A stretch of 64,000 bases of DNA, from the NCBI GenBank assembly GCA_028277185.1, contig JANQGQ010000039.1, positions 1 through 64,000 of the forward strand. Direction: 5' to 3'. The notes beneath the pieces were generated by a model. It saw nothing but the letters and a program-made list of their open reading frames with translations. It ran no database searches and was not told where the DNA came from. The stretch is from Woeseiaceae bacterium (lineage in GTDB: Bacteria > Pseudomonadota > Gammaproteobacteria > Steroidobacterales > Woeseiaceae). The position numbers were made by a program, and so were the translations under genes. Positions 34,828 through 45,800 of the stretch are shown one piece after another; within the stretch, counting starts at the first letter, position 1; each line of letters begins with the position of its first letter.

Positions 34828-35421
34828 TCAGAAGCCGAAGCTCACTCCGACGGAAAACATATCGATCTGCTCGATGTTGTCGACATCGTAACGCTCCCAC
34901 TCGCCACGGATACTTAAGCCGCCAAGGTTGAATCGTGCACCGATACCGTAGCCCAGATCGGTTCCGGAATCGTCTTCGCCAATAGAGCCTAAATCGCTCA
35001 CATTGGCGACAGCATCAATGTCCCAGGCGATCGCTCCCAGCTTGCCGAAAACGTCGATCAGACCCAGATCCAGCGCTGCGACACCCCAGAGGTTGAAACC
35101 CGTCAGGTCCACGCCGAAGTCTATAGGCACGTCTGCGACGGTGAAGCTTTCCGACGGACTGCCGAGGTCCACGTAACCACCCTCGACACCCAGGTCAATC
35201 GGTCCGAGGCCGAGGTTATAACCACCGAAGACCTTCCAGGCGAAGTCGTCCTCATCGAAATCGGGAATATCGAAGTCGACGTCTCCATCGAGTTCGATCG
35301 AGCCCTGGCCGATCGAACCGCCGATGTAGAAGCCGGTATCCGCCGCCCGCACCGCGTCGAGCGGCATTGCGGCCAGTCCGGCTGCCGTGCCAGCGAGAAT
35401 TGCACCTGTTGCTCTCTTCAT
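34828..35421 (-). CDS. outer-membrane beta-barrel protein (OmpA-like porin family)
   Basis: This 197-residue protein has a signal peptide (KRATGAILAGTAAGLAAMPLD, cleavage likely after VRA). Alternating amphipathic beta strands follow, beginning TGFYIGGSIGQGSIEL and ending in the aromatic C-terminus SVGVSFGF needed for BAM insertion. Predicted strands fit an eight-stranded barrel. ATG 35421 is chosen for the signal peptide; the frame extends further upstream without support. A substrate or ligand cannot be inferred. Confidence 0.82.
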   Translation of the reverse strand: MKRATGAILAGTAAGLAAMPLDAVRAADTGFYIGGSIGQGSIELDGDVDFDIPDFDEDDFAWKVFGGYNLGLGPIDLGVEGGYVDLGSPSESFTVADVPIDFGVDLTGFNLWGVAALDLGLIDVFGKLGAIAWDIDAVANVSDLGSIGEDDSGTDLGYGIGARFNLGGLSIRGEWERYDVDNIEQIDMFSVGVSFGF

Positions 35422-35572
35422 TAGCTTTGCCCTTTGCTGAAGTGTTGAAACGGCCGGGGTACCCGGCTGCCGATGCCGCGGCGAACGCTGCCGCCGAGCG
35501 GCGACACGAGTGTGACACAGCAATGCTCTGCCGGCATGCGACCAGCCGGTTTTTCGCGTCAGGAGAGCAGCC

Positions 35573-35593
35573 CAGCCGGTATGGGGCCGGCTG
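35573..35593 (-). terminator. hairpin after etfA
   Basis: CAGCCGG and CCGGCTG pair perfectly around a 7-nt loop just after the etfA stop. No T-run follows on the minus strand, so this is only terminator-like. Confidence 0.35.
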
Positions 35594-35606
35594 AGCGCCG
35601 TTCGAC

Positions 35607-36548
35607 TCAGGAAAGCGCTTGCGTGAGCTCCGGGACGACCGCAAACAGATCGCCAACGAGGCCGATATCCGCCACCTCGAAGATCGGTGCTTCTTCGTCC
35701 TTGTTGATGGCTACGATCGTTCCGGCGTCCTTGATTCCGGTCAGGTGCTGGATTGCGCCCGAGATTCCGATTGCGATGTAAAGATCCGGCGCGATGATCT
35801 TACCCGTCTGGCCGACCTGCATCTCGTTCGGCACATAGCCCGCGTCGACCGCGGCACGTGACGCTCCAACGCCCGCTCCGATCGTATCCGCCAGCTTGAA
35901 AATGAGCTCGAAGTTCTCCGCGCTCGCCAGCGCCCTGCCGCCGGACACGACGGTCGCGGCCGTCTGCAGGTCGGGGCGGTCCGAAGCACCGGTCTTGATT
36001 CCGACGAAACGGGTATGGGTCGGCAGTTCGGCGGCGGGGGTGACGTCCTCGATGGCTGCCGTACCCCCGGTCCCGACGGCGCGATACGACGCCGTGCGCA
36101 CTGTCGCCACGACCTTGCTGCCCTCGGGAACGCTGACGGAGACGATTGCGTTGCCCGCATAGATCGGACGCTTGAAACTTCGCGGGCCGTCGACGCTCAT
36201 GATGTCGCTGACCTGGTTGACTCCCAGCAATGCCGCAACACGCGGCATCAGATCCTTGCCGAAGGTCGTCGACGGACCGAAAACGTAGTCGTAGGCCTCC
36301 GCCAGCTCGACGACCTGCGGCGCAACGGTCGCCGCCAGCGGTTGCGCGTGTACCGCGTCAGTGACGCAGAGCACTTTCGCCACGCCTTCCAGCGCGGCGG
36401 CCTCGGGTGCAAGCGCCGAGGCATCGGCGGCGAACACCGCAACATCGATTTCTGCGCCATCGAGATCGCGCGCGCAGCCAAGCGTCTTGGCCGTGCTGGG
36501 ATTGATAGAAGAGCCGTCGTGTTCGGCAATGACGAGTATCCTGGCCAT
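35607..36548 (-). CDS. etfA: electron transfer flavoprotein alpha subunit
   Basis: This 313-residue subunit has the C-terminal FAD-binding domain with the signatures [28 protein letters not shown] and [20 protein letters not shown]. With EtfB it accepts electrons from acyl-CoA and other dehydrogenases and passes them to ETF-ubiquinone oxidoreductase, which is not encoded here. Start ATG overlaps the etfB stop (TGATG). Confidence 0.97.
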   Translation of the reverse strand: MARILVIAEHDGSSINPSTAKTLGCARDLDGAEIDVAVFAADASALAPEAAALEGVAKVLCVTDAVHAQPLAATVAPQVVELAEAYDYVFGPSTTFGKDLMPRVAALLGVNQVSDIMSVDGPRSFKRPIYAGNAIVSVSVPEGSKVVATVRTASYRAVGTGGTAAIEDVTPAAELPTHTRFVGIKTGASDRPDLQTAATVVSGGRALASAENFELIFKLADTIGAGVGASRAAVDAGYVPNEMQVGQTGKIIAPDLYIAIGISGAIQHLTGIKDAGTIVAINKDEEAPIFEVADIGLVGDLFAVVPELTQALS

Positions 36549-37297
36549 CAGAGCAGTCCTTTATCCTTGAGCGCACCGACCAGTCCGGCGACATCGTCGA
36601 CCATAATGCCTTTCTGACGTTCGGCCGGCGGCGCAAACCCGACCTCGTCGATGGCGGGCGCCGCTTCGATGCCGAGTTCATCGATCGCGATCGTGTCCAG
36701 AGGCTTCTTTTTCGCCTTCATGATGTCCGGAAGCTTGACGTATCGCGGTTCGTTCAGACGCAGGTCCGCCGTGATCACCGCCGGCAGGTCGATTTCGATG
36801 GTCTCGAGACCGGCATCGACTTCCCGGGTGACCGTTGCGCTGCCGTCCCGGAACTCGATGGCGGAGGCAAACGTCGCCTGCGGCCGACCCCAGAGCGCGG
36901 CAAGCATTTGCCCCGTCTGATTGTTGTCGTCATCGATAGCCTGCTTGCCGAGCAACACGAGGTCGGGCGATTCGCGCTCGACGACCTTGAGAAACGCGCG
37001 GGCCCGCGACAACGGATCGATGCCCTGCGGTGCATCCACCAGAATGGCCCGGTCGGCGCCCATTGCGAGTCCCGTACGGAGCTGCTGCTGCGCATCCGCG
37101 GTCCCCATCGAGATCACGATGACTTCCGCCGCCTCGCCGCGCTCGCGGATTCTGAGCGCCTCCTCGAGCGCAATCTCGTCAAACGGATTGATACTCATTT
37201 TTACGCCGTCCGTTTCGACGCCGCTCCCGTCACTCCTGACGCGCACGCGCACGTTGTAATCGACGACACGCTTGAGGCCGACAAGGATTTTGTTCAC
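36548..37297 (-). CDS. etfB: electron transfer flavoprotein beta subunit
   Basis: This 249-residue AMP-binding subunit starts MNKILVGLKRVVDYNVRVRV and contains NPFDEIALEEALRIRE, the ETF-beta signature LLGKQAIDDDNNQTGQM and LPAVITADLRLNEPRY. It is upstream of etfA with overlapping stop and start. The 114 bp to the divergent sulfurtransferase gene must hold both promoters. Confidence 0.97.
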   Translation of the reverse strand: MNKILVGLKRVVDYNVRVRVRSDGSGVETDGVKMSINPFDEIALEEALRIRERGEAAEVIVISMGTADAQQQLRTGLAMGADRAILVDAPQGIDPLSRARAFLKVVERESPDLVLLGKQAIDDDNNQTGQMLAALWGRPQATFASAIEFRDGSATVTREVDAGLETIEIDLPAVITADLRLNEPRYVKLPDIMKAKKKPLDTIAIDELGIEAAPAIDEVGFAPPAERQKGIMVDDVAGLVGALKDKGLL

Positions 37298-37411
37298 AGA
37301 AAACCGACTCCAGACAATTCACGAACAGCTATGGCGGGGTGAGTACCCCGCGGCGGGGCCGCTATTGTCTCCGACCAACTGGCGCGGTACAAGGGCACCC
37401 GGAGGGCAGCG

Positions 37412-38269
37412 ATGACATCCTACACGAGCTTCATTCCGGCCGCGGCGCTGCACGCAATTCTCGACGACGAACACACCGTCGTATTCGACTGCCGCTTCAA
37501 TCTGAAGGCGCCGGAGGAGGGCGCGGCGGCCTGGCGCAAAGCGCACATCCCCGGAGCCTGGTACGCCCATCTCGACAATGATCTGGCCGGCCCCGTCACG
37601 GGTGACAGCGGGCGCCATCCGCTGCCGGAGCCGGAGGTCTTTGCCGCGTGGCTTGCGAAGCGCGGCGTCCACACCGGTACCCAGGTCGTTGCCTATGACG
37701 ACGCCGGCGGCGCGATCGCCGCCCGGCTCTGGTGGCTCGTGCGCTGGCTCGGGCACGCGGACGTCGCCGTGCTCGACGGCGGTATCGGTGCATGGCTTGC
37801 GGCCGCTTATCCTCTCGACGACCGTAAGCCCCGGCAACGCTCCGGAGGACTGCCGCTGCCCGCTGTCCCGCGCATGGAGCAGACGCAGACGACGGCCGAG
37901 GTATTGGCACTGGGCGCGGACAGATGCCGGCTCGTCGACGCCAGGGACCCGGCGCGTTTTCGCGGCGAAGTCGAGCCCATCGACCCGGTGGCCGGCCACG
38001 TGTCGGGAGCGCGCAACCTGCCGTTCGGCGAGCTGCTCGGCGAGGGCGGCAGGATTCTCGATCGGGAGATCCTGAAGCGTCGTCTCCTGGCTGTGCTGGA
38101 CGGCGACTCAGAGACGCCCTGGAGCGTCATGTGCGGCTCCGGTGTCACGGCCTGCCATATCGCGCTTGCGGCGGAACACGCCGGTCTGAGCGCCCCGAAA
38201 CTGTACGTAGACTCGTTCAGCGGCTGGATTCGGGAGCCGTCCAGGCCGGTCGGGACCGGAGCAGTTTGA
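37412..38269 (+). CDS. thiosulfate/3-mercaptopyruvate sulfurtransferase
   Basis: This 285-residue protein has two rhodanese domains, an inactive N-terminal one (about 8-135) and an active C-terminal one (about 165-275). The active-site loop is CGSGVTACH, with the catalytic cysteine at about residue 238. The CGSG(V/T) loop is typical of SseA-type mercaptopyruvate sulfurtransferases. HIPGAWYAHLDNDLAGP and RLVDARDPARFRGE are conserved rhodanese segments. It is divergent from etfBA. Confidence 0.92.
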   Translation: MTSYTSFIPAAALHAILDDEHTVVFDCRFNLKAPEEGAAAWRKAHIPGAWYAHLDNDLAGPVTGDSGRHPLPEPEVFAAWLAKRGVHTGTQVVAYDDAGGAIAARLWWLVRWLGHADVAVLDGGIGAWLAAAYPLDDRKPRQRSGGLPLPAVPRMEQTQTTAEVLALGADRCRLVDARDPARFRGEVEPIDPVAGHVSGARNLPFGELLGEGGRILDREILKRRLLAVLDGDSETPWSVMCGSGVTACHIALAAEHAGLSAPKLYVDSFSGWIREPSRPVGTGAV

Positions 38270-38404
38270 GCGATCGGGAAAATATCGGGCATTCTGCGGA
38301 ACCTCCGTCAACTTAATGCGCCAAACACTTTGTAACGCTGCTCGACTACGCATGAAGTCCGCTCAGTTCGGGCGCCAGACGCAGGCGCCGGCTGGTAGAA
38401 AAAA

Positions 38405-38884
38405 GTGCCTTTAAAACAACTAGTCACATACGGTTTATCATCTGGTTTGTTAGCATGTGCGGCAGCGGATCCCGTCACGTTCAGTGAGGCTTCGCGGGAT
38501 GCACCGAGTGCCAGCGATTGCATCTCGGCAGCCAGTGTCCGAGACTATCGAGTACTGGACGAATCTACCCTTTTGGTCGATGTCGTGCATCAACGACACT
38601 ACCAGCTCATGCTGGTGAAGCCGTCAGCAGGACTCCGATTCGCCGATCAACTGGGCTTTGTCGGTCGGGGCGGACGTATCTGCAGCGGAATGGGTGAGAT
38701 CGTCGTTCGCGACGGACATCGCACCGAATCGATACGCGTCGATACGGTGTTCCGAATTCCAGAGTCGCGCGTGGCGGCCATCGGCGGCCGCAGCACAACG
38801 GCCACGAAAGGGCCGGCTATCGAACAGGGTTCGCCGCCGAACACCGTCGGCGCCGAACTGGAAGAGCTCGACCGGGCGCCGTAG
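38405..38884 (+). CDS. DUF6491-like putative lipoprotein
   Basis: This 159-residue protein has a short hydrophobic N-terminus ending in a lipobox-like LLAC (cysteine at residue 18). A conserved block follows: DCISAASVRDYRVLDESTLL, then GFVGRGGRICSGMGEIVV. This resembles the DUF6491 family of small proteobacterial lipoproteins of unknown role. The start is GTG 38405 without a clear ribosome-binding site, so the N-terminus is uncertain. A strong terminator follows. Confidence 0.6.
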   Translation: MPLKQLVTYGLSSGLLACAAADPVTFSEASRDAPSASDCISAASVRDYRVLDESTLLVDVVHQRHYQLMLVKPSAGLRFADQLGFVGRGGRICSGMGEIVVRDGHRTESIRVDTVFRIPESRVAAIGGRSTTATKGPAIEQGSPPNTVGAELEELDRAP

Positions 38885-38928
38885 TTCTCGGCGTCCGGTC
38901 CGCAATCCGCAATCTCCGTGCGGACCCA

Positions 38929-38959
38929 CCCGACCGGTCGCAAGGCCGGTCGGGTTTTT
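38929..38959 (+). terminator. intrinsic terminator after the DUF6491-like gene
   Basis: CCCGACCGG pairs with CCGGTCGGG around an 8-nt loop, followed by TTTTTA. It separates the lipoprotein gene from alaA. Confidence 0.93.
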
Positions 38960-39053
38960 ACTGACTGCTGCGACATGAGCCCGACCGGGTCTTTTGCGGC
39001 GACTTTAGGGTATTCTCCGCCGGCATCGGGTCCTTCACCCGGATCGAGCGGAC

Positions 39054-40268
39054 ATGGAAACACCGATACGAACGAGCAGAGCGCTGACCGACGTCAAGTA
39101 CGAGATTCGCGGCCAGCTCGCAAGCCGTGCTCACGAACTCGAGAAACGCGGCTACGAAATCGTCTCGTTGAACATCGGGAATCCCGGCCTGTTCGGTTTC
39201 CGCACGCCGGAAACCATGCGCCTCGCAATGATCGAAAACCTCGGGCAGGCGGAACCCTACAGCCACCAGCAGGGCATCTTTCCGGCGCGCGAAGCCGTGG
39301 TCATGCAGCAGCAGAATCGTGGCGTGCTGGGGATCAGCGTCGACGAGGTCTTTATTGGCAACGGCGTCAGCGAACTCATCGACTTGGCCCTGCGCGCGCT
39401 GCTTAACCCCGGCGAGGAAGTGCTGGTGCCGAGCCCGGACTACCCTTTGTGGTCGGCCGCGGTGACGCTGAACGGCGGGACGGCGCGCTACTACCCGTGT
39501 CCCCCGGAGGCCGATTTCCAGCCGGACCTCGACGCGATCGCGGCCGCCATCAACGAACGTACCCGGGCGATCGTCGTCATCAACCCGAACAATCCCAGCG
39601 GAGCCGTGTACCCGAAGGAGACGCTTCGCGACATCGTGGCGCTTGCACGGCGCCACAATCTCGTGGTCATGGCCGACGAAATCTACGATCAGATGACCTA
39701 CGACGGCGCCGAATTCGTCCCTATGGCGACGCTGGCAGACGGCGCCGCATGCCTCACGTTTTCGGGTCTCTCCAAGGTCTATCGCGCGTGCGGGTACCGG
39801 GTCGGCTGGTGCGTTTTCACGGGCGATCTGGATCGAATCAGGGACTATCAGCACGCGATGGAGCTGCTGGCCGCGCTGAGGCTGTGCAGCAACGTGCCGG
39901 GGCAGTGGGCCGTGCAGACGGCGCTCGGCGGCTTTCAGAGCATCGGACAACTCGTCGAGCCTTCGGGGCGGCTGTATCAGTCACGGCAAACGGTACTCGA
40001 ACGCGTGGCCGCCAGCCGGCATCTGTCGGTCGTAGCGCCGATGGGAGCGATGTACGCATTCATTCGCCTTCACGACCGCTTCGCGGACCGCTTGAACGAT
40101 CGCGACTTCGCGCTCGAACTGCTCGAAAGCCGGCACGTTCTCGTCGCGCCCGGCAGCAGTTTCAACACGCCCTACACGAACCACTTTCGAGTGACGACGC
40201 TGCCGGACCCGGACACGCTCAATGACGTGTTCGACCGGATCGACGATTTGCTCGACCAGCACGCTTAA
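39054..40268 (+). CDS. alaA: alanine-synthesising aminotransferase (AlaA-like)
   Basis: This 404-residue class I PLP aminotransferase closely follows AlaA. It shows LNIGNPGLFGFRTPE, INPNNPSGAVYPKE, MADEIYDQMTYDG and the Schiff-base lysine in FSGLSKVYRACGYRVGW. AlaA makes alanine from pyruvate with glutamate. The nuclease gene starts 5 bp downstream, so they may share a transcript although their roles are unrelated. Confidence 0.93.
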   Translation: METPIRTSRALTDVKYEIRGQLASRAHELEKRGYEIVSLNIGNPGLFGFRTPETMRLAMIENLGQAEPYSHQQGIFPAREAVVMQQQNRGVLGISVDEVFIGNGVSELIDLALRALLNPGEEVLVPSPDYPLWSAAVTLNGGTARYYPCPPEADFQPDLDAIAAAINERTRAIVVINPNNPSGAVYPKETLRDIVALARRHNLVVMADEIYDQMTYDGAEFVPMATLADGAACLTFSGLSKVYRACGYRVGWCVFTGDLDRIRDYQHAMELLAALRLCSNVPGQWAVQTALGGFQSIGQLVEPSGRLYQSRQTVLERVAASRHLSVVAPMGAMYAFIRLHDRFADRLNDRDFALELLESRHVLVAPGSSFNTPYTNHFRVTTLPDPDTLNDVFDRIDDLLDQHA

Positions 40269-40273
40269 GAGCA

Positions 40274-42844
40274 GTGCCGGACTGGCTCGTTCCCGCCATC
40301 GACGAGGGCGCGTCGGTTGTGACCGCCAATCGGCGCCTCGCCCGCGCACTCGACGTCGAATACGCCAGGCGGAAGATCGACGCCGGCCATGCAGCATGGG
40401 CCAGTCCACCGATTGCGCACTACACGGGTTGGCTGCGGAGCCTGCTCGATAACGCCCCGCCCGGGCAGGCGCGGCTGCACGTCGGCGCGCACGCAGGCCG
40501 CATACTCTGGGAATCCTGCCTGGCTTCGGAGCTCGGAGAACGTCCGGCGGATATCGGCGGCCTCGCGCAGAGCGCTCAGGAGGCATGGCGGCAGGCGAGG
40601 GCGTTCGAGCTGAGCCCGGATACTCTCGAGGAAGCCGCCCGGAATCGCGACCAGGGCGTGTTTGCGCGCGCGGCAAGGCGCTACCTGGCGCGGCTCGATG
40701 AGCAACGCTGGGTAGACGACGCCGGACTGGACCATCACGTCCGCCGTCTGCTCGCCGACGGTCTGCCCGGCCTGCCGGAACGGATTCTCATGGTCGGCTT
40801 CGATCGGGTCGTGCCGGCGCTGCGCGGCCTTTGTGCGCGCATCGAGGAACGCGGTACCACGATCGACTGGCCCGGCCCGAAGACGGCCGGCTCGATTCCC
40901 ACCGGCGCTTATCGCGATCGCGACGCGGAGCTTCGCGCCGCCGGCGCGTGGGCGAGGGGGGAACTCGACAGGAGCCCGGGCGCGACTGTTGGCATCGTCG
41001 TCACGGAACTCGAACGCGACCCGGCGCGGGTCGGACGGCTCGTTCGGGAGGGTTTTGTCCCGGGCTGGCAAACCGGGCCCCAGGAGCAGCAGGTCAACGT
41101 CTCGCTGGGGAGCAGCCTGGACAGCTATCCGCTCATCGCCATCGCGCTGTTGGTCATGCGCTGGCTTTTCGGCCCGCTGACGAGCCGGCAGGTCGGAGTG
41201 CTGTTGCGGTCGGACGTCGTCGGAGTCTCCTTAAGCGACGCGCGTTCGCGCCTGGAGCTCAGACTACGCAGAATGCCCGCGCGGGACTGGACGCCCGCCC
41301 GGGTGCAGCGGGCGCTGGAGCGATACTGCAGCCAGCCTGACACGATCGACTTCATCGCCCGGATTCAGGCTCTGGACGAAATCGCCGTTCAGATCAGCGG
41401 CCGCGAAGCACCGGCCGCATGGGCCGAGTGCGTGGACCGCGCGCTCGAGCGAATGGGCTGGCCCGGCAAGACGCCGCTCGGCAGCGCAGAGCAGCAGCTC
41501 GTGAACCGCTGGCGCAACCTGCTCAACGAATTCGCGGCGCTGGAGCCGTTTACCGGTCCGTTGTCCGGCCGTGCCGCCGCGCAAAGAATCCGACAAATGG
41601 CCCGCGAGACGGTGTTCCAGCCACAGGATGTCGGGGCACGCGTGACCGTACTCGGCTCTCTGGAAGCCGCCGGTCTCGAGTTCGACGCGCTGCGGGTGAC
41701 CGGGCTCGACGGCTCCCGCTGGCCGCCGCCGCGACGACCCAATGCGCTCATCGGGCCCGAGCTTCGGATTGCCGCGGGGCTGCCGGACGCCACTCCCGCG
41801 GACGCGCTCGAGTTCACGGAGCGGCTACTGAGGCGGCTGGCAGGCAGCGGCAAGCTCGTCTGCGGCAGCTACTCGGCATTCGATGGCGATCGGGAGCAAA
41901 GCCTGACGACGCTGGCACCGGTCGTGCCGGCCGCGGCTGGGCCGGAGGACCCGGGCTGGCATGCAGTCCACTGCCGCGTGCTGGCGGTGACGGAAAGTGC
42001 GGCCGATCCGGTGCCGCCGCTGCGTCCGGGCGACGTCGTGCGCGGCGGCGCCGCAACGATCGACCGGCAGATCGCCGAACCGTTCGCGGCGTTCGCCCAT
42101 GCGCGGCTGGGCATCGATTCGCTCGACCGCTTCGCCGAAGGTCTCACCCCGCTCATGCGCGGCACACTCATCCATGACGCGCTCCGAAACCTCTATCGCG
42201 ACTGTCCGACTCAGGCCGCCATTCGGCAGTGGGACTCGACCGAACGGGAGCGACGGATCGAGCTGGCCGTCCGCGAAGCGGTGGCGCGTCATCGCGTGGC
42301 TGCCGGATTGACGCTCGAGCGGCTGCTCGACTACGAGGAGGCGAGGGTACGCCGACTGCTCGATCGCGTCGTCGGTTTGGATCTGTCGCGCCCGTCGTTT
42401 GCAGTCGCAAGTGTTGAAGACAAACTGGAAGCAAGCGTCGGCGGAATGACGTTATCGCTGCGGCACGATCGTATCGACACGGCCGAGGCCGGTGGTCTGA
42501 TCGTGCTGGACTATAAAACCGGGCGTGAAAAGCGGTTTCTGTACAAGGGCGAACCGGCATCTTACCAACTCGTGCTATACGCGATGGCAGCGAAAGCCGA
42601 AGTCGAAGCGCTTGGACTCTACAACGTCGACAGCCTCAAAGTCGGAATCGACGGCTACGGCGAATCCATCGACGGCAGCGAGGACCTCGCCGACAGACTC
42701 ACCGAGTGGGCGGCGACGGTGCGCTATGCGGCCAGCGCGTTCGTCAAGGGTGACGTGCGACTGAACCTCGTGCAGGGCAGCCGCGACGCGCGACCGCTGG
42801 CGCTCCTCTCGCGCTACGAGGAACGAATACGTGAATCCGGCTGA
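40274..42844 (+). CDS. AddB-like exonuclease subunit with PD-(D/E)XK nuclease
   Basis: This 856-residue protein starts with GTG and lacks a Walker A motif. The N-terminal part is helicase-like without the catalytic residues, with a conserved opening TANRRLARALDVEYARRK. The C-terminal domain (about 610-840) has nuclease motifs: GTLIHDALRNLYRD (metal histidine) and IVLDYKTGREKRF (catalytic Asp and Lys). It matches the family annotated as probable DNA repair proteins that pair with a UvrD-type helicase. Its 3' end overlaps the helicase gene by 14 bp. Role: DNA double-strand-end processing, inferred from pairing. Confidence 0.85.
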   Translation: MPDWLVPAIDEGASVVTANRRLARALDVEYARRKIDAGHAAWASPPIAHYTGWLRSLLDNAPPGQARLHVGAHAGRILWESCLASELGERPADIGGLAQSAQEAWRQARAFELSPDTLEEAARNRDQGVFARAARRYLARLDEQRWVDDAGLDHHVRRLLADGLPGLPERILMVGFDRVVPALRGLCARIEERGTTIDWPGPKTAGSIPTGAYRDRDAELRAAGAWARGELDRSPGATVGIVVTELERDPARVGRLVREGFVPGWQTGPQEQQVNVSLGSSLDSYPLIAIALLVMRWLFGPLTSRQVGVLLRSDVVGVSLSDARSRLELRLRRMPARDWTPARVQRALERYCSQPDTIDFIARIQALDEIAVQISGREAPAAWAECVDRALERMGWPGKTPLGSAEQQLVNRWRNLLNEFAALEPFTGPLSGRAAAQRIRQMARETVFQPQDVGARVTVLGSLEAAGLEFDALRVTGLDGSRWPPPRRPNALIGPELRIAAGLPDATPADALEFTERLLRRLAGSGKLVCGSYSAFDGDREQSLTTLAPVVPAAAGPEDPGWHAVHCRVLAVTESAADPVPPLRPGDVVRGGAATIDRQIAEPFAAFAHARLGIDSLDRFAEGLTPLMRGTLIHDALRNLYRDCPTQAAIRQWDSTERERRIELAVREAVARHRVAAGLTLERLLDYEEARVRRLLDRVVGLDLSRPSFAVASVEDKLEASVGGMTLSLRHDRIDTAEAGGLIVLDYKTGREKRFLYKGEPASYQLVLYAMAAKAEVEALGLYNVDSLKVGIDGYGESIDGSEDLADRLTEWAATVRYAASAFVKGDVRLNLVQGSRDARPLALLSRYEERIRESG

Positions 42845-45800
42845 CGCGCTCTATGCCCGCGATTCCGCGGCGCGCGATAGCGCCCTCGATACCGCGCATT
42901 CGTTCATCGTGCAGGCGCCCGCCGGCTCCGGCAAGACCGAGCTTCTGATTCAGCGTTACCTGAAGCTTCTGGCGACGGTCGAACAGCCGGAGGAGGTTCT
43001 CGCGATCACGTTCACGAACAAAGCGGCCGCCGAGATGCTCAACCGGGTGCTGGCCGCTTTGGCGGCGGCGAGCGAGCCGGACGCGGGACGCGCGCCGCAC
43101 GAGCAGATCACCGCGGCGGCGGCCCGCGCGGTACTCGCACGCGATGCCGAGCGAGGCTGGCGGCTCAGGCAACACACACGGCGGCTGCGAATAGTCACGC
43201 TCGACAGCCTCAACGCGACGATAGCCCGAATGCAGCCGCTGACGAGCGCCGGAACGGGCGCCGCAGTCGCCGATGAGGCGCAGACGGCGGCACTCTACCG
43301 CGAAGCGGCCACCGCAACGCTCGAGTGGTTGCACGACGGCGGTGAACACAGCGAAGCGATCGAGACGGTGCTCGGGCATCTCGACAACCACACGGGCAGC
43401 TATACCGACTATCTCGCAAGCATGCTCGGCATTCGGGACCAGTGGCTGCCGTTCGTCGGCAGCGGCCGCCTCGACGATGCGGAACTCGACACGCTCAGAG
43501 AGATGCTCGAAGCCGGCCTCGAGAGCGTGATCGACGAGCACCTGCAAACACTTCTGCAAACGTTCGACCGTGGCGACCGTGCGGTGCTGGACGGCTTGCT
43601 CGACTTTGCGTCCCGGAACCTCCGTGCCGCCGGTAAAGCGGAGCATCCGATATTGATGTACGAAGCCGACAGCGAGGCTTCCGGCTACTGGCTTGCCGCG
43701 GCGGAATGCCTGCTGACGAAACAGGGCGGGTTCCGCAAGAGCGTCAACGTCGGTAACGGCTTTCCGCGCGACGCGAAAACCGAAAAGCAGTCGCTGCTCG
43801 ATCTGATCGCGAAACTCACCCCGCAGACGGGGCTGCGTGAACGGCTGCACGCCGTGCGATCGCTGCCGCCGCCGGCATACAGCGATTCTCAGTGGCGGAT
43901 GCTGATTGCGTTGATCCGCCTGCTGCCTCTCGCGGTCGCCGAACTGAGAACGCTGTTCGTGCGGCGCGGTCTGACGGACTTCGTGGAGGTCGCGCACTCG
44001 GCGGAGAACGCGCTGGGCAGCGACACGGCGCCCACCGACATCGCCCTCTTGCTGGACTACCGGCTGCGACACGTGCTCGTCGACGAAATGCAGGACACGT
44101 CGCTCGCGCAGTACCACATGCTTGAGGCTCTGACGCGCGGCTGGACCGAGGGGGACGGCCGCACGCTGTTTTGCGTCGGCGATCCGATGCAGTCGATCTA
44201 CCGCTTCCGCAATGCCGAGGTCGGCAGGTTTCTCGCCGCGCGGCAGGTCGGCATCGGCGACGTCCGTCTTGGCGAACTCGTCTTGCGGCGCAACTTCCGC
44301 TCCGGCGAATACCTCGTCGACTGGTTCAATCGCGTGTTTCCTGCCGTGCTTCCGGAACGGGACGACCCGGCCGCAAGCGCGGTATCGTACGCCAGAGCGG
44401 TAGCCGCCGAGTCGCTCCACGGATTCGGCGAGGTTGTCGTGCATCCGAGCCTGGGGACGAGCAGGAAGGCCGAAGCGGGTACGGGCCTCGGCGTTCTGCA
44501 GAGACTCATCGACGCAAATCCGGATGACAGCATCGCGGTCCTGGTACGAGGCCGGACGGTGCTGCCCGAATTGTTGTCGGCGCTGCGCTCCGCCGGTTTG
44601 AGCTACGCGGCGATCGATATCGACCGGCTGACCGATCTGCCGGAGGTCATCGAAGTCCTCGCCCTGACTCGTGCGGCGGTGCATCCCTGCGACCGGCAGG
44701 CATGGCTTGCCGTGCTGCGCGCACCGTGGATCGGTCTGAGCTGGGCCGATCTGCACGCGCTGACGGCCAACGACGCCAACGCCAGCGTCATGGAACTGCT
44801 TGATGACGCAGGCCGGCTGGCAGCCCTAAGCGATGATGGACGTGCCGCCCTCGAGCGGGCGCGGCCGGCCCTGGACGCGCTGCACGAATCGCGCCGCAGC
44901 GGCAAACTCCGCGACGTTGTCGAGCGCGCATGGCTCTGCCTCGGCGGGCCGGCCATCCACCGCTCAGCGGACGCGATCGACAGTGTCTATCGGCTGCTCG
45001 ATGTGATCGACCGCATCGAGCAGGCAGGTACGCTCGATGACGTTGCCTCGCTCGAAGCCGAGCTCGACCTCGAACGCGTCCCGGGCGCGGAGCCGGGCCG
45101 CCTGACGATTATGACGATGCACAAGGCCAAGGGTCTGCAGTTCGACCACGTCGTTCTCTTCGGCCTGGGCCGACACGCCGGCAGTTCGTCGTCCGAGGTA
45201 CTGAGCTGGGTCGAACTGCCGCCGGTCGACGGCAGAGAACGCCGCATTCTGAGCCCGATTGCACCGCGCGCAGACGCGGACCGGGATCCGGTGCATCGCT
45301 ATATCACGACGCTGAGCAGCGATCGCGACCGCTTCGAAACCGGGCGTCTGCTCTACGTCGCCTGTACGCGGGCAAGAAAGAGCCTGCATCTCGTCGCCCA
45401 TGCAAGGGTAGAGACTACCGACGACGGTCCGCTGCTGAAGCCGCCCGACCCGCGCAGCCTGCTGGCGTTGCTCTGGACCGAGGTCGAGCCTCAATTCAGG
45501 CAGCGTGTGGACGAGGGCGGAACGCCGGACGACGAGGAGGCCGAAGTATGGGGTCTGCCGACCCTGCGGCGTTTCCGGACCCCGTACGTCCCGCCCCGGG
45601 TCGAGGCGCCGGCCGCTCTGCCGCGGCCCGGCGCGGCGATCAACCGGGATCGGGTCGAGTACGCCTGGGTCGGTTCCGCCGCCAGACTCGCCGGCACTCT
45701 GGTGCACCGCTGGCTGAAGGATGTCGCTGACGGGAGGGCCGGGCTCGACGCCCTGGTCGGTGAACCGGCCGACCGGGGCGCCATCGAAAAGCTCACGCGC

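Noticed and set aside
42744..44756. 670-codon minus-strand open frame opposite the helicase gene
   Set aside because: It lies opposite helicase motifs that are plainly conserved on the plus strand; its own translation shows no family features.
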